From contig NC_052140.2 of assembly GCF_016086655.4 (NCBI RefSeq), positions 10,664,001 through 10,728,000 on the forward strand: a DNA stretch of 64,000 bases, read 5' to 3'. This document shows, in pieces, positions 23,434-35,599 of the stretch. This stretch comes from Lepeophtheirus salmonis. Its lineage: Eukaryota > Arthropoda > Copepoda > Siphonostomatoida > Caligidae. Below the pieces are notes generated by a model. It had not been told where the DNA came from, did no database searches, and worked only from the letters and a program-made list of their open reading frames with translations. Every line of letters begins with the position of its first letter. The stretch's first letter is position 1. Both the position numbers and the translations under genes were made by a program.

Positions 23434-24079
23434 TAAAAAAGGCCCAAAAATTAATGTATATTAAATGTATATCATTAGTAATATGTAAATATTTTTTTTA
23501 CAGACATACAAATGTAAGTATATGATAATATTAAAACCATCAATTTTTGCATCTGGTAAATATTGCATTCATTCTCACAAGCAGGAACAGACAAAAAAAG
23601 GTACTTACATAAATTGCTAATTACTCAATTACAATTTTGCATTTTCTTTCATTCCAGATATACAATATATCTTGATGAGACACAATGAATTATATTTTAT
23701 AAATGTACTTTATCATGCACAAATGTAATTTAATTCATTCATCGGTGTTCCATATTTGTGTATCTAATTTAAGAAGAAAAATACTACAATAGTTTTTTTT
23801 AATATAGGCATATGATATATTGGAAATAAACTAATCCAATGTCCACATCTTACGCTGTGCATAGGGCTGGGCATCAAACGAGTGTGAGTAAAAAGCAGGA
23901 GCAAGACATATGGTAATATTTATTAAAGTAATGGTTTTGTAGGCTAGAATATCACGTGATTCTACTACAAAAAATGAAAATCTTCTATATTTCAAGTAAA
24001 AAAAGAACAGAGTATATAAAAATTTAAATTTTTCAAATTCAAGAATAAATGAAACTCATAAAAAAAAAAACTTTCTTAG

Positions 24080-25100
24080 ATAATGAGTAAATGGATAGGT
24101 AAAAGTATTATAATGTATATTTGTGATATTAAGTTAAAAAAGTATAGGGTAAATAAATAAAATAAAAATCTGAAAGAAACGTTTAACTATTAGAAAAAAT
24201 ATTTAATATGAATTTTAATAAAAGTTATACATAGAAAATCAAACAAATTAATGATGAGTAATAATACGATAAGAAGTTATTAATATTAAAATTATGAACT
24301 AAATGACTAATTACTAATAGAAATAAAATTTGTTTTCATCCTATCATACTTCATATACAAAAAAACAACACTTATAATTATCTGTAATAAATTCCACATC
24401 TACATTTCGAATCCATGGAGCATACCCAATTGTTTACGCGAAGAAACAAAGAGGAAACCCCTTTTACACACTATTTGAAGCTAAGACCCCCCTTGAGACC
24501 ATTCAGGCAGTTGTTCTTTGTTATTTGTAAATCCAGATATAGCTTAATTTACAACTGGGAAAATCAGGGCCAATATTTTTGATCAGACAAAAATACAAAA
24601 ACTCTTCAGATATGTTCTCCAAGAGATAAGACCAAAGCAAGATGGAAATAACCGAAGAAAAATGTTTATAACATGATCATCCATCTCAAACGAACAGATT
24701 CGACTTCTACCTTGCAAAGGAGATTCCAAGATTGTAACTTTAAAAAGATCCATTCACGATGAGTAGGGAATTTCAATATTTCAAATATAATTAGTATTTA
24801 TTTTATTTGAGTTTGTACGAAGTAAGTGAGTGATATTATTATTATTTATTACAGAGGATGACGTCTTTATCGTTACATTAAAAAAAGTAAACATTATTTA
24901 GATAAATTATGAAATTATTATATTGGATGTTTTTAATAGTAAGTCGTATAAGTATTGGTAAATTAAAAAAACAAACTAATACTTAAAAGAAAACAAAAAA
25001 CTATTATTTGTATTAACTATAAATTTTAATAGAAGTTATTAACAGAGAATAAACATATTTAAAATAATAAATGATACAATATAAAAGTTATTAAAATAAA
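24080..25100 (+). repeat. Possible AT-rich direct duplication
   Basis: Blocks near 24180-24300 and 24995-25100 share TATTTxxTATxAATTTTAATA(A/G)AAGTTAT, then GAxAAT(C/A)AAACA, AATGATxxxxxAATA and AAGTTATTAA. In sequence this AT-rich the similarity could be partly compositional. Confidence 0.35.
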
Positions 25101-25254
25101 ATAAATAAATTCAACCAATTACACTATACAACAAAATAAAGGACTCGGAACGCCTGCAGTCTGAAACCCACATTCATTATTACCATTTAAGCTATAAAAC
25201 ACAAATACCTATGGTCATTAAAACTTTCAAAGAATGTAAGTATGGGCTTGAAAG

Positions 25255-26320
25255 TCTTAAAAATCAATTTTAAGGGTATAGCCACAATTCAATACCATAT
25301 TTTGACATGAAAGACCTATATAGATGAAAATCAATTTAAATAACAAATTGATACAAACATTTAACATTTGAGAAATGTAGTATTTTTTAAATTTATCTTG
25401 ATTAGTGTTTATAAAAAATGTATATAACCACTAAGAATGGAGTTTAATGAAGGACCTTACCTTTTAATTTTTATAAAATATGCTGGTTGTGCTGTATTGA
25501 ATACTGATTACGATAATACTCCGTGAAATTTTTTTAAAACCCTTCATGCGTTTATCAACAATAATATATACTAATTTAATATAAAACTTAAATGTATGGG
25601 GATTCAAACAAATTTATAGATGCTTTATATTCATTAATCATTGATAAATTGATCGATATATTAATGATTCAATTTTCCCTCCCGGAATAATATTGTTATA
25701 AATTGTCACACAAACCAATTCGCTTATTTCATAAAAATTCCTTAATAAATATTAAAACAAAATAAACCCAAAAACCAATTAAAAGCTGTTTTATAAATCA
25801 ACTTTTAGGGAATAACTAAGATTCATTGCCATATTTCGACATGAAAGAACAGAAATTAACTTAATGAAAATCAAACTAAATAAAAAATTGATACAAACAT
25901 TTCATCATTGGAAAAATATACTATTCATTACTTTATTTAGATAACAATTAATAAAAATGTAAATAACCCCCCAAAATCTTGTAAAATGAAGGACCTTACA
26001 TAGAAAATTAATATTTTTTAAATGTTTTCTTCAAGTGTTTTATATCTTAGCCAAAGTTAAAGAAAATACATGATATTTCAATTTAAAAAAAAGTTAATTT
26101 TGATTGATTTATGGTCAATGTAGTTTTTAATACTTTTCAAGAAATTTTCAATATTATAAGTTGGTTAGTTTTCGTTAATATAGATTAAAATATAATTCCG
26201 GAGGAAAATTAAATTATTTATATGAATAATAATTAATAATTTAGGAGTAAGAAGATTAAGATAAGTTTGCAGATGCTTCATATGTAAAATAATTAATTAA
26301 TAGATACACATAAAATCATA
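25255..26320 (+). repeat. Diverged ~540-bp tandem duplication
   Basis: The segments 25255-25475 and 25790-26010 align well: AAATCAA(T)TTT, TTGACATGAAAGA, GATGAAAATCAA, AATTGATACAAACATTT, then AATGAAGGACCTTAC. After a less similar stretch, ATAGATGCTTTATAT (about 25617) pairs with GCAGATGCTTCATAT (about 26270). The unit is therefore around 540-650 bp with gaps. No coding content was seen. Confidence 0.65.
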
Positions 26321-26627
26321 AGCGATTATTTTTTTCCCCAGCTGTATCAAAAATCACGACAACCCCTCAATAAATAAATTAGAGAGAGAAAATATATTTT
26401 TATAATAAAAAGAGCAAATTAATCAATGATTAAAATACAATTTGGACAACGTGATTGAATCAATCGTGTAGACTTAATATTGTAAAGCTGTATGGACTTT
26501 TTTTAGTCCTGATCGACACTTATCTATCTTGAGATCGTCTTTGACTCTATAATTATCAAGATGTGTTTGTTATTAGATATGTCTGGTAGATATATATTTA
26601 ATATTGAAGCTGAATCATCATCAAATA

Positions 26628-27950
26628 CAGGGAGCGGGGATCAAGTTGTCGCCTACTTTAAACCTTGATAACTTGAAGACGACATTATCAAATACAAAAC
26701 CGGTTATCAAATAGGAAAGCTATTTTCGTCAGCTGACGATACGTAGTTCAGTTAGCATCATTCCGTCATTTTATGAGGAGATAAAGAGCTATAAGTGGAA
26801 CGAGGAGCTTTCGAGGTCCGCCGTGGTCATGGCATTGGTTAATAATGGAGGTGAAATCTCCAATTCAACGATTGCTTCAACCTTAGGAGTGAATTTACGG
26901 ACTGTTCAGCGAATCCATAAGAAGCTAGAGGATACCTGGGATGTTGATGCCACCATAAAGAGGGCACCTAAGGAGGAGGGCGCCGACAGGAAGGTCAGGG
27001 ACACCGACTTTGTCGACAAGGTGAAGAAGATGGTTGAGGATACCCTACCAGGTCCATGAAGGACATGGTGAGGGATCTGGGCTGCCATGAGAAAACAATA
27101 AGGGACTGTGTATCTGAGGATTTAAGGTGCAGGAGCTACAAGATGCAGGTGGGCCAGATCTTGACCCAGAAGGCAAAGGACAACAGGTTGATGAAGTCAA
27201 CAAAATTGCTCAACAAGCTCAAGCACCCAAATCAGCTGGGATGCTGTGGTTTTTCTCTGATGAAAATAATTTCTGTCAAGATCAGAAGGTCAACAAGCAG
27301 AACAACAGGTGGATAGCCACCTGCACCAGCCATGTAAGGAAGGTAATGAAGACCAAGTTCCCTGCGATGGTCATGGTGTTCGGGGTGGTCAGCAGAGAAG
27401 GTCATGTAATGCCTCCCCACATGTTTGAAACGGGTCTAAAGGTCAATACAGAGGTCTACCTGGATGTTATGGAGAAGGTGGTTCTACCCTGGATCCAATG
27501 GGTGGCCGGAGACAGACCCTGGGTGTGGCAACAGGACTCAGCACCCTAACATGTGTCCAAAATCTCCATGCAGTGGTTAACTGAGAACTGTTTACGACGT
27601 CGTAACCAAGGATTTGTGGCCTCTTAACTCTCCCGACCTTAATCATTTGGACTATTTTGTCTGGGTCTATGTCGAGAGACATACTAACAGACATCCCCAT
27701 AGCACCAAGGCCAGCCTGATGGACTCCATCAAGGAGGTATTCGGCAACACGGACAATCAGATGGTCAGAAGAGCCGGCGGCCGGTTCAGAGGCCGTTATT
27801 GATGCCAACGGAAATTATATGGAATGAATGGCTACTCTATACCTATACGCTCGTCATAGTTTTAATTTTCAATAAAAAAGTTAAAAAATGTATATTTTGT
27901 GTTGTTTTTTGTGGAAAAATATTTTGGCGACAATTTGATCCCCGTCCCTG
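26628..27950 (+). mobile_element. maT-like (DD37D) mariner element, complete ends, broken ORF
   Basis: Both ends match as inverted repeats for about 28 bp (CAGGGA, two bases, GGGGATCAA, then TTGTCGCC), flanked by TA at 26626-26627 and 27951-27952. The length of 1323 bp is normal for the family. Inside, the transposase is read in pieces. An HTH region is at 26823-27059 (ISNSTIASTLGVNLRTVQRI). The second part, 27056-27235, contains MKDMVRDLGCHEKTIRDCV. The third frame, 27230-27549, carries FFSDENNF (first D) and WQQDSAP (second D, 27535-27537), then a premature TAA. The last frame, 27614-27802, carries SPDLNHLDYFVW (third D, 27650-27652). The second-to-third D distance is 37 residues plus one extra base, hence DD37D. 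At least three frameshifts and one nonsense codon make it non-autonomous, but its ends could still be mobilised in trans. Confidence 0.92.
26823..27802 (+). pseudogene. maT-like transposase pseudogene
   Basis: This is the coding part of the element at 26628-27950. Four pieces in three frames together cover about 325 residues, close to the usual 330-350. Breaks are seen near 27050, near 27235, at the in-frame TAA at 27547-27549, and near 27590 (one extra base). All three catalytic aspartates remain recognisable, so the inactivation is probably fairly recent. The C-terminus ends shortly after RRAGGRFRGRY. The stop codon there comes a little early compared with relatives. Confidence 0.88.
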
Positions 27951-27959
27951 TATATTACT

Positions 27960-29525
27960 ATTTTTTTCGGCAAGGGGTCCTTTCGGCAAAATGATAATCA
28001 GTAAAGTGGCTTGCGGAGTAATGAATTTTGCCAAATTGTCTTAGAACCATTTTTTTGTTTTATACCCTCAAATCTTGCCTGCAAATTGTTTAACCATTAG
28101 CTAGCTTTGAAGTGATGAAAACTTTGGTACTTGAAAGAGCAATATGCCTTTCTTGATTAACTTTACTAAAACAGTAAAGTAAATGAGGTCATTTATTTTT
28201 TTTTATTAATTTTGTCTATTTTTTTTCTCTTTGTCCCTTCCATTTGAGAATTGGATCAAGAGACACTTGAAACACAAAAGTTTCATTAACAAGCCTTGAA
28301 ATGTTTCACTGACGTCTTTGGGATTTTTTTTCCAAGGATTTGATCTCTTATTCATAGTTGTTATTCGATAATGTAAGACCGTAGTTTCTATGGAAAGGAG
28401 TACCTTAGAGTACTAAGAGTATATTTATAAACTTGGACACAGGAGAGTTTCCAATTTGGATGAAGACATTCAAAAGTTTAATAGATAATCAAGATATTAT
28501 GGTTATGTTACCTTCAAATAATTAATTTTGACATTGAAGGGAGCATAGTTTTAGTCATTCTGTGATACCTACTTCCACTAATAGTGAGCTCCTCCTTCAT
28601 AGTCCTAACTTTAATTCTAATATCAATCATTTCCTATTATTGAACTGTTTCTTTTTATATTTTCAGACTCAATTTGCCCATATTTTTTTTTCAAATTAGC
28701 AACCTACTTTGCTTACTTAGTTTTTATATTTACTTTTCAACTCCATACTGGGAATTTAAGCTTTAAAAGTAACTAATTTTCATCTAAGTAAGTTGATAAA
28801 TGCTGAAAATAGTTTTGAAATTTATCGAATTTATAAAGTAATAAAGCTTTATAATCTTTTACATCTTGAAGATCCAACATTTCACCCTCTTTATTAATAT
28901 ATATTTCAAATTTAAGTATAATTTAATTGTCTTTAATCCATTCGAAAAAAACCGCTTACTCATGGCAAGCACTTTGAATTATTTAAATTGAGATAACCGG
29001 AAAAATTAGAATAATTTATTGTGAAATGGGATTAATAATATTTAAAAAGAAGAAAAGAAAATCATGTGATCAATATTTGTAAAAGACTTTGTGTTAGTGA
29101 CACTTTTTTTGTCCACTAGGAGCAATGAGTATACTTGAATATAACTTTAAACAAGGAATAATTGGGTAATAGTTGTATAAAAACTATATACACTCACAAC
29201 CTCTATAAATTCACCCTTTTAACTAAATAAACAATTTAATGTCGGAGATATCATGAAAATCGAAATCTTGTATGGGAAAAAAATATAACATTGACCATTT
29301 TTCACAACTAGTTTTTTTAACTAAACAAATATGTAGTATATTTTTCTTTCAGCTTTTTTCATTTATTTTCATCAGTCGACCCTTGTATGAATGGAATCAG
29401 CTGAGGCTACGTATTATAAAGTTAACTTGTGTTAGTGAACATCCCTTTTTTGACGTAGTTTATGAACTTGGGTTAATTGTTAACTCAAATATTACGCAAA
29501 TTTTATTTCTTCATACATAGTTTTA
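27960..29525. other. Intergenic, nothing firm recognised
   Basis: Between 27965 and 28040, GGCAAGGGGTCCTTTCGGCAAAATG and GCCAAATTGTC phrases recall the iterated phrases of repeat D in inverse sense. The rest is AT-rich without coding signal. An 82-codon frame at 29272 looks random. Confidence 0.4.
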
Positions 29526-29529
29526 TTAC

Positions 29530-29685
29530 ATTCATTTAAATGGTTACACGGAGTTCCACTCATTACGTAAAACTAACATTATAGAATTAAATTTACTCCA
29601 ACTAACCTACGAATCTTTTTGTTGACATCCATATACATAAAGTATATTTCTTTCTGTAGGAATAACCTGGGTGTAAGAGGATATA
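29530..29685 (+). repeat. Dispersed repeat A, copy 2
   Basis: It shares AACATTATAG, AATTTACTCCA, CTAAC, TTGTTGA, ATCCATATACATAAAGTATA, TTTCTTTCT and GGAATAACCTGGGTG with the other copies, plus orientation. The last part of the repeat (TGTCCATGAGCTA) is missing. Confidence 0.65.
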
Positions 29686-30259
29686 TAGTTGATATAGACT
29701 CACAACTACGCTAATTGATCATAGCAACATTATATTTCCGCATCAACCAGAGCTAATTTGTGATAATTATAATTGGAATATATAATCTCATTTTCATTAA
29801 AACCTTTCACAAAATTACTTGTAGCAAACTTTGGTATTAGACGTAAATGTACTCATTAACTTTGATAAGATTAAGTGTGATATATGGTATAACAGCTCAC
29901 ATTACAATTGTAGTAACGCATTTACCTTAATTTGGAAAAAAAAGAAATAGAAAGAGCAAAAGAACTACTTAAAAGTGAGCAATTATTCAAATTTACCAAA
30001 CCTTAATTAAAAATTTGCAAATAGTTCCAAACAAAAATTTTTTCAACAGCCAAAGTATCCATTTCTTCTGAAATACGTTTCTAGAGCATATTAATTCTGT
30101 TTCCAGCATTAAAATCTATTTTAAATAGATTTAAAATAGTACTATCAAATTTGGGGTGAAGAATATCCCAGTTTACTTACGAAGTGTACTCGTAGAATAT
30201 CAATCAAGGCCCTTCGTTTAGAATCCCTGTCATTTCATCGATAAAATTATAAATGATGT

Positions 30260-30300
30260 ATCAATTAGGGAATAGTTTAGTGGACTATTCTCTAATTGAT
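30260..30300. repeat. Inverted repeat / hairpin
   Basis: Arms of 17 bp (ATCAATTAGGGAATAGT and its complement, one mismatch) are separated by 7 bp. It could be the remains of a short MITE or a cruciform-prone site. Confidence 0.6.
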
Positions 30301-30859
30301 CATTAAAAGTATGCAAGAAGAAACAATTTCCTAATCCCTTTTGAGAATGGAGGTTGTGAGTAGGTATAAAAGGTAGTTGTGTATCCCTTCAAATTAACAA
30401 GTTTGTTTCCCACCTTTCTTTTAAAGCTATAGTGTTCTCCTGTGATGTCAGTATTGTTGGTGTGGAAGCATGAACAACAAAGTTTTATAAAAAATAAAAC
30501 ACATTTTTTCATTAATGATAAGGAAAATAGTTAACGATTGGATTTCAATATGGGACCCGAAATAAAATAATATACTCTGCCTTATCATTTGATTGGCTTA
30601 CAAAATCAAGCACAAGATAGAAAATTAAATATGGAGATCTGTTTGAGAAAAAATCAAAGAGTGGATTGTAAATTAAATGGAGATCTTTGTGAGGTAATAG
30701 TGGGGGAAAGTCTTTATATTACATGTCCTAGTAAAATCTTAAGTTTTTACTCACAAATCCATATAAATTAATATTTTTATGGAGTTCGGTCAATGTCCTC
30801 AGAAAATAAAATATATTTTACAAGAGTCCCTTAATTTATACCTAGTAAAAAAATCAAAT

Positions 30860-31590
30860 GATTGTCGAATCCAAGTCGAGTCCTGTATCTAAAGTCAAGT
30901 TTTGAGTTTTTTATTTTGTAATCAAGTCTAGTTGCCAGTCTTGAAAATAAGGAATCAAGTCCAACTCCCCAATTTTGGTAGGAGGTGTATAGCATACAAA
31001 AAAATTTGAAGACTCTCAAAAATTAACAAAAGTTGACACTTAATAATCAAATTCAAATCAATGTCGGAAGAAATGAAGTTGAATTGTCTGGTTTCTCCTT
31101 CAGTTGAAGAGGATAGAGAAATGTCCTGGAGTAATTTCAAATTTCATTCTGTTGTTTTCGGAGGTTATTCTTTGCCTGTATATACTTGAAACTCCAACAT
31201 CATAGGGGATCCAGACTTATTTCAGGCTTACAATATCAAGGTTGTGTTTGGTTCAGGTTAAGCAGTTGTACGGGGTCTCAGTTCTTTCATTTCAACGCTT
31301 CTGGTTTTGATCTCGGTTCAGCTTTATTCGTCTCTGTTTCGGTCTTCGGTCTCGGTTCTTATTTTATACAGGCTCAGTTCGGTAACAGACACTTAAAACA
31401 AGGGGCGTCGCTAGGAAATTTGGGCCCAAGAAAAGATATTAGATACAACTAGGGATACAGCTACCTTATAAGCAGATTGTTTAGTGCACCAAGTTCCAGC
31501 AGGGCCCCAAAAACTGAGGTTGCTTAAGACAATGATTTTCAATGTGAACTTTTAGGGGAGGGAGGCTAGAGGGGGGGGGGCGTAGGAAGA
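30860..31590. repeat. Degenerate AAGTC/CGGTTC-rich stretch with hAT-like terminus motif
   Basis: From 30860 to 30965 the sequence iterates (A)AGTC phrases such as CCAAGTCGAGTCC and ATCAAGTCTAGT. From 31250 to 31390 it iterates CTCGGTTC/TCGGTCT phrases. At 31401-31418 AAGGGGCGTCGCTAGG resembles a motif often seen at ends of hAT-type DNA transposons, and a 10-G run follows near 31574. No opposite end was found, so the assignment is tentative. Confidence 0.35.
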
Positions 31591-31599
31591 TGGAGAATT

Positions 31600-32820
31600 G
31601 AGAATGCCTTACCTATTTGGAACTCAAATATATATTTGTATCGCCCTGGCGGCGTAAAACGTCATTGGAAAACGGTGGAATGGTACAGAATAAACTCATA
31701 AAATTGACTCATTGATTGGAGATAATTCATTTTTTATAATATATATTGTATTTTCTTTATATATTCTATATAGGCCCAAAAGCACAAAGACTGATACCGA
31801 TAAACAATCTATGGGAGTTTTGGTTCCACTTAATCGGTTCCAGTTCTAGATACACCAATAAAGGCACAACTTTGCATATAACTATGTATAAAGAATCTTA
31901 ATTAGATGAATAATGAGTAAAAATGGATTTACTTTATATTTTCGTAGATATTTTAAATAATACACAATACATAAATAGTTGTTCATGTAATTGTTATAAT
32001 TTTTGAATTATATAATGAATAACTCCAGTAAAAGTAAAAATATTTAAATTAATTATGAAGTGATATTTCATATTGAATAAAATATAGTACAAATAATATT
32101 GAAGAAAAATGTACAAGATAACGTTGAATCTAAATAGTTGGCCATTAATATATGGAGGAGCTGAGTATTTAATTGTTGTAGTTTCATGCATTCTGAGCTA
32201 TCAAAGTGTACTTTTTACACTTGGAGCTAAATAGAGCATAAGGTTCCCGAACTAATTAACCTGTTTTCCAGCCATGCACATAATTTGTGAAATGTATGTA
32301 TATTTATAGAATGATATTACAAATAGACATTGAATAGCTTAAAGACGTCTAGAGGTAATGGGAATTTAATAAAGAAACCATATAGCATTAACGTCTTTAA
32401 TAATAGAATAGAACTGAGTAAATAATTAAGAGTTGTCAAAAGCTCTTCTGATCGTAGCCTTCATAATTATATCCATATTTAATTATCACAGGAATATAAA
32501 TCATGAAATGGAAGCGATCATCTCCCAAATATCAGAAGTATATTTATATGAAAATGGAGAATTGAATATTTGAGAACGTGGAGCCTTAAAGCATACAGTA
32601 GTTGACATTTCTCTAATTGCTAGCATATGGAATTAAAACGAAGTACTCCATAGATACTTCACATTATATCTTGGTTAATATTAAAAATCTAGAGAGAAAA
32701 AAAAACAAAGAATCAGATATTGGATATTATACATTGGATTGAGGATATCCCACTCATATTTATTACACAAACAGAGTTGGTCAGAGGCACGGATATGAAT
32801 CCTTTGAGACTGCCTTCTCC
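31600..32820. other. Intergenic, nothing recognised
   Basis: AT-rich; no coding or structured element noticed. Confidence 0.4.
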
Positions 32821-32830
32821 TTAAAATCAA

Positions 32831-32965
32831 GGAGCATATGCAAAGTGAAAGATTCTTCCGTTGGATGAGATGAGATTTTCCGAGTAAGTTTTAAAGAGGT
32901 GAGATCTCTTGAACATGAAGTTGAAGAGAGGATCTGAAGAAGTTTGGATTGGATATTCGAATGGG
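32831..32965 (-). repeat. Dispersed repeat E, copy 2
   Basis: Reverse-complement partner of 11822-11960, in a minus-strand frame (32827-33075) that reads SDPLFNFMFKRSHLF. Outside the shared ~135 bp the two loci do not align beyond a short TCCAATCC(A)AAC(T)TC lead-in. Confidence 0.65.
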
Positions 32966-33689
32966 AAAATGTGATTTCCTAGGAAACGGGAAGGATGGGT
33001 CGATGCAGATCTATACATCCGAATGCTTTGTACGGTAGATCCATACAAATCACCGTGATTGAAATGTTTTTTCACGCAGTTCTAACACTTTTCTTCTCTT
33101 CTCTTACCTCCCTTCTTCCGCTGAGTCATTCGTATTTTGTACGAAAAAGGATGAATATTATTTGTGAATGAAAAGGACAGAGATTAACAGAATCCTCTAT
33201 CTAACTAGCCAAGTGACAAACTAAAGTGTCGCATTTGGACAAGTGTTTAGAGTTTATCCAACAAAAATTGAAAAAGGAAAAAAAGGGAATAGAACAATAA
33301 AGAAGAGACAAAGTAGAACACTGATTTCATAGCCCAAACGTCCACCAAAATTTGAGCTAATATCTTTACACAACCTTATTTCCATATTTAAGATAAAAAT
33401 TAATTACAATAGAACGAATAAAAAAGTTTATGCTAATCCTACTTGTCTTGTATATAATTAATTTAATTTTTTTAAAACTAATTTATTCCTTTTTAGCAGG
33501 TATTACTTTAATTTAATTCAAATATAACTGTTTATCATGGGCATTAAGTAGTATTTAATACATATTTTAAGTATTTTTTATTCTTAAATCTATTTGATGA
33601 AGATTTATTTGATGTAGTTCATTTGATGTAGTAAAAATACCATCAATTTAAGCCCCTAAGATGGCTTGAATTCCTTTAATTATAATGTA

Positions 33690-33788
33690 ATTTACAATGC
33701 CAGCGAAAACACTCTATAGAGGTGATAATGTATGCACAAGACTGGTTGATTGCCTGCAGCCTTCAGCCGAGCATATAAAATTAACCCC

Positions 33789-33819
<31 letters not shown>
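33690..33819 (+). repeat. Possible retroposed segment ending in A30
   Basis: A comparatively GC-rich stretch (33697-33775) runs into an uninterrupted run of 30 A (33790-33819). That layout fits a SINE or processed-transcript tail, but no tRNA-like promoter boxes, poly(A) signal or target-site duplication could be confirmed. A similar A30 run ends a stretch at 52493. Confidence 0.3.
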
Positions 33820-33822
<3 letters not shown>

Positions 33823-34205
33823 AGTATCAAAAGAAAAGTGATTCAATTTTTTTTTAAATTTAGACAAGATTTTTGGCGAGGCTGTTTTCAAAAAAGGAAG
33901 CTGACTTAATATAAGAGAAGGGCTTGAAGTAGAAAAGGATACAAAATAAAAGATGGTCTTGAAAAAGAAAAGGATAAATGACAGGAGGAGAGATTGAGGC
34001 GTGAAACAAACTTATTGTAGGCACGTCTTTACCTTTTATGTACATATCAAGCATCCTTTCTTAAAAAATAAGGGAGGAAAGTCCCGAAATCATATGGAAA
34101 TTAGCCAAATAAGTCGATCATACAAATTGTTATTTATCTCATAAGTAATCCCAGACTAGCATTGTCTTATAATTTCTTCATAAGTTTTAAAATGTATTAC
34201 AAATA

Positions 34206-34489
34206 CAGTTATTTACAAAAGTTTAAGACCACCTGGAATAATATCTTATTTTTAGCAGAAAGAGAAAGTATTTCAAAATTTGTTTTTGAGTAAAATTCTT
34301 TGTTCAAACGACGTAAAATAGCGTTAATACTTACTTTGCACCTTTTTCGAATCAAATTAGAATGTGTTTTTTTTTTCAGGAACTAGTAGAAGATCTTGAA
34401 ACAGTCAAATTGTATCTATCCTAGACGTTTTCCTTGTTTTCTTTTCCGTATAAATCCCACAAGTGTTCTTAAACTTTTGCTAATGACTG
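34206..34489. mobile_element. 284-bp Tc1-type MITE
   Basis: Terminal inverted repeats of about 30 bp match with a few mismatches: CAGTTATTTACAAAAGTTTA at the left, and CAGTCATTAGCAAAAGTTTA read inward from the right. Both continue AGACCAC/AGAACAC. The element is flanked by TA on both sides (34204-34205 and 34490-34491). There is no coding capacity inside. It is a non-autonomous derivative that would need a Tc1-type transposase recognising CAGTxATTxxCAAAAGTTTAAG. Confidence 0.88.
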
Positions 34490-34619
34490 TATTTATTTCA
34501 CAATATCCAAATCCCACAAAGTATATTAGTGTATACTGTATTAGAGTGCCCAGGAAAAGATGTGTTAAATGTTTTTTAAACAATAAATGATATATCTAAT
34601 TACATAATTTGTTTATAAG

Positions 34620-35455
34620 TATAGATGCAGGATAGTCTGGAACATCAGGGTGGTCAATGAGAATAGGAAATGAGTCAACAGGAAGGCAGAAAGTGGAGTC
34701 TATGGTTTAATGCGAGACGATACATTTATCAAGTCCCTGGATACCCAAATTGAGGAAGATCCAAAAGCAACAGTGCACCGCTTGGATGACGAATTCAACA
34801 TGGACGAAATCACCATAAGGAGGGCATTTGTCAGAACTTCAAGACATCTCTTCACTGAATGAGTCATCCGTCGACTATGGAGATCTTCTCAGAGAAGAAG
34901 ATCTTCGCAGTCGACCAGTTTTGAACCACAGAAAAGACAGCAGCATCACCTGAAGAAGTCCAGGGCACCTTCAGGGCAAAACATCCGACCTAAACAATAT
35001 GCTCAGGAGTCGTTGCCTCTGATGGAATTGATCCCTTCTTCTTAAAGACCAATCAGAAAATTGGGGGTTACTTTAAGGTTCTGTGGTGCAAAATTTTTCA
35101 CTGGCTTAAGACTAACTATCCTGAAAACAACCATGTGTGGAACAAAGACGGTGCCCTCATTCATACAGTTTGAAGATACATCACTTCTCCAAGTAGCAGT
35201 TTGCTGACTTCTGGGAAAAGACCTTGTGACCTTCTTCCAGCCTTGATCTCAATCCCCTTGACTTCAGTATGTGAAGCGTCTTAGAGAGCAAAATTAGTAA
35301 GGCACTCCACAAAAATGTGCAGGAGCTCAAGACCAGCATCACGAAGTAATTGACCGCCATATCTGCCGATTATGTTGTGGCAACCGGTACCAAGTTCCAA
35401 CCTAGTGTTGAAACTGTGATAGAGATCGGAGGTGGTCATATCAAATAATTCTTGT
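34620..35455 (+). pseudogene. maT-like mariner transposase relic
   Basis: Plus-strand pieces in all three frames follow the maT order. FIKSLDTQIEEDPKATVHRL and DEFNMDEITIRRAF form the DNA-binding/linker part. The segment after the first catalytic block is badly decayed. Near 35225-35280 the frame reads SSLDLNPLDFSMWSVLE, with a third aspartate in the LDF position, followed by SKISKALHKNVQELKTSIT and a C-terminus ending VETVIEIGGGHIK then TAA at about 35447. The C-terminal half is the better preserved part. A clear pair of terminal repeats was not found. GACAGGCAAATTTTCTGG (reverse complement, about 35548-35565) could be one end. Confidence 0.7.
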
Positions 35456-35599
35456 TAAGATTGATAGCTAAAAGTTGTTAAAATAACATTTTTAATTATA
35501 CTTTTCTAATAAAAAGTTATAAATATTTTAGTTTTGCTTATAGATTCCAGAAAATTTGCCTGTCGCACACTGTAAGTATAAAGTGTAACAAAAAAAACT

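Noticed and set aside
24400..26400. CRISPR-like or regularly spaced array
   Set aside because: The repeats are two long diverged copies, not short identical units, and the sequence is eukaryotic.
27467..27808. 113-codon minus-strand frame
   Set aside because: It is antisense to the well-supported maT-like transposase.
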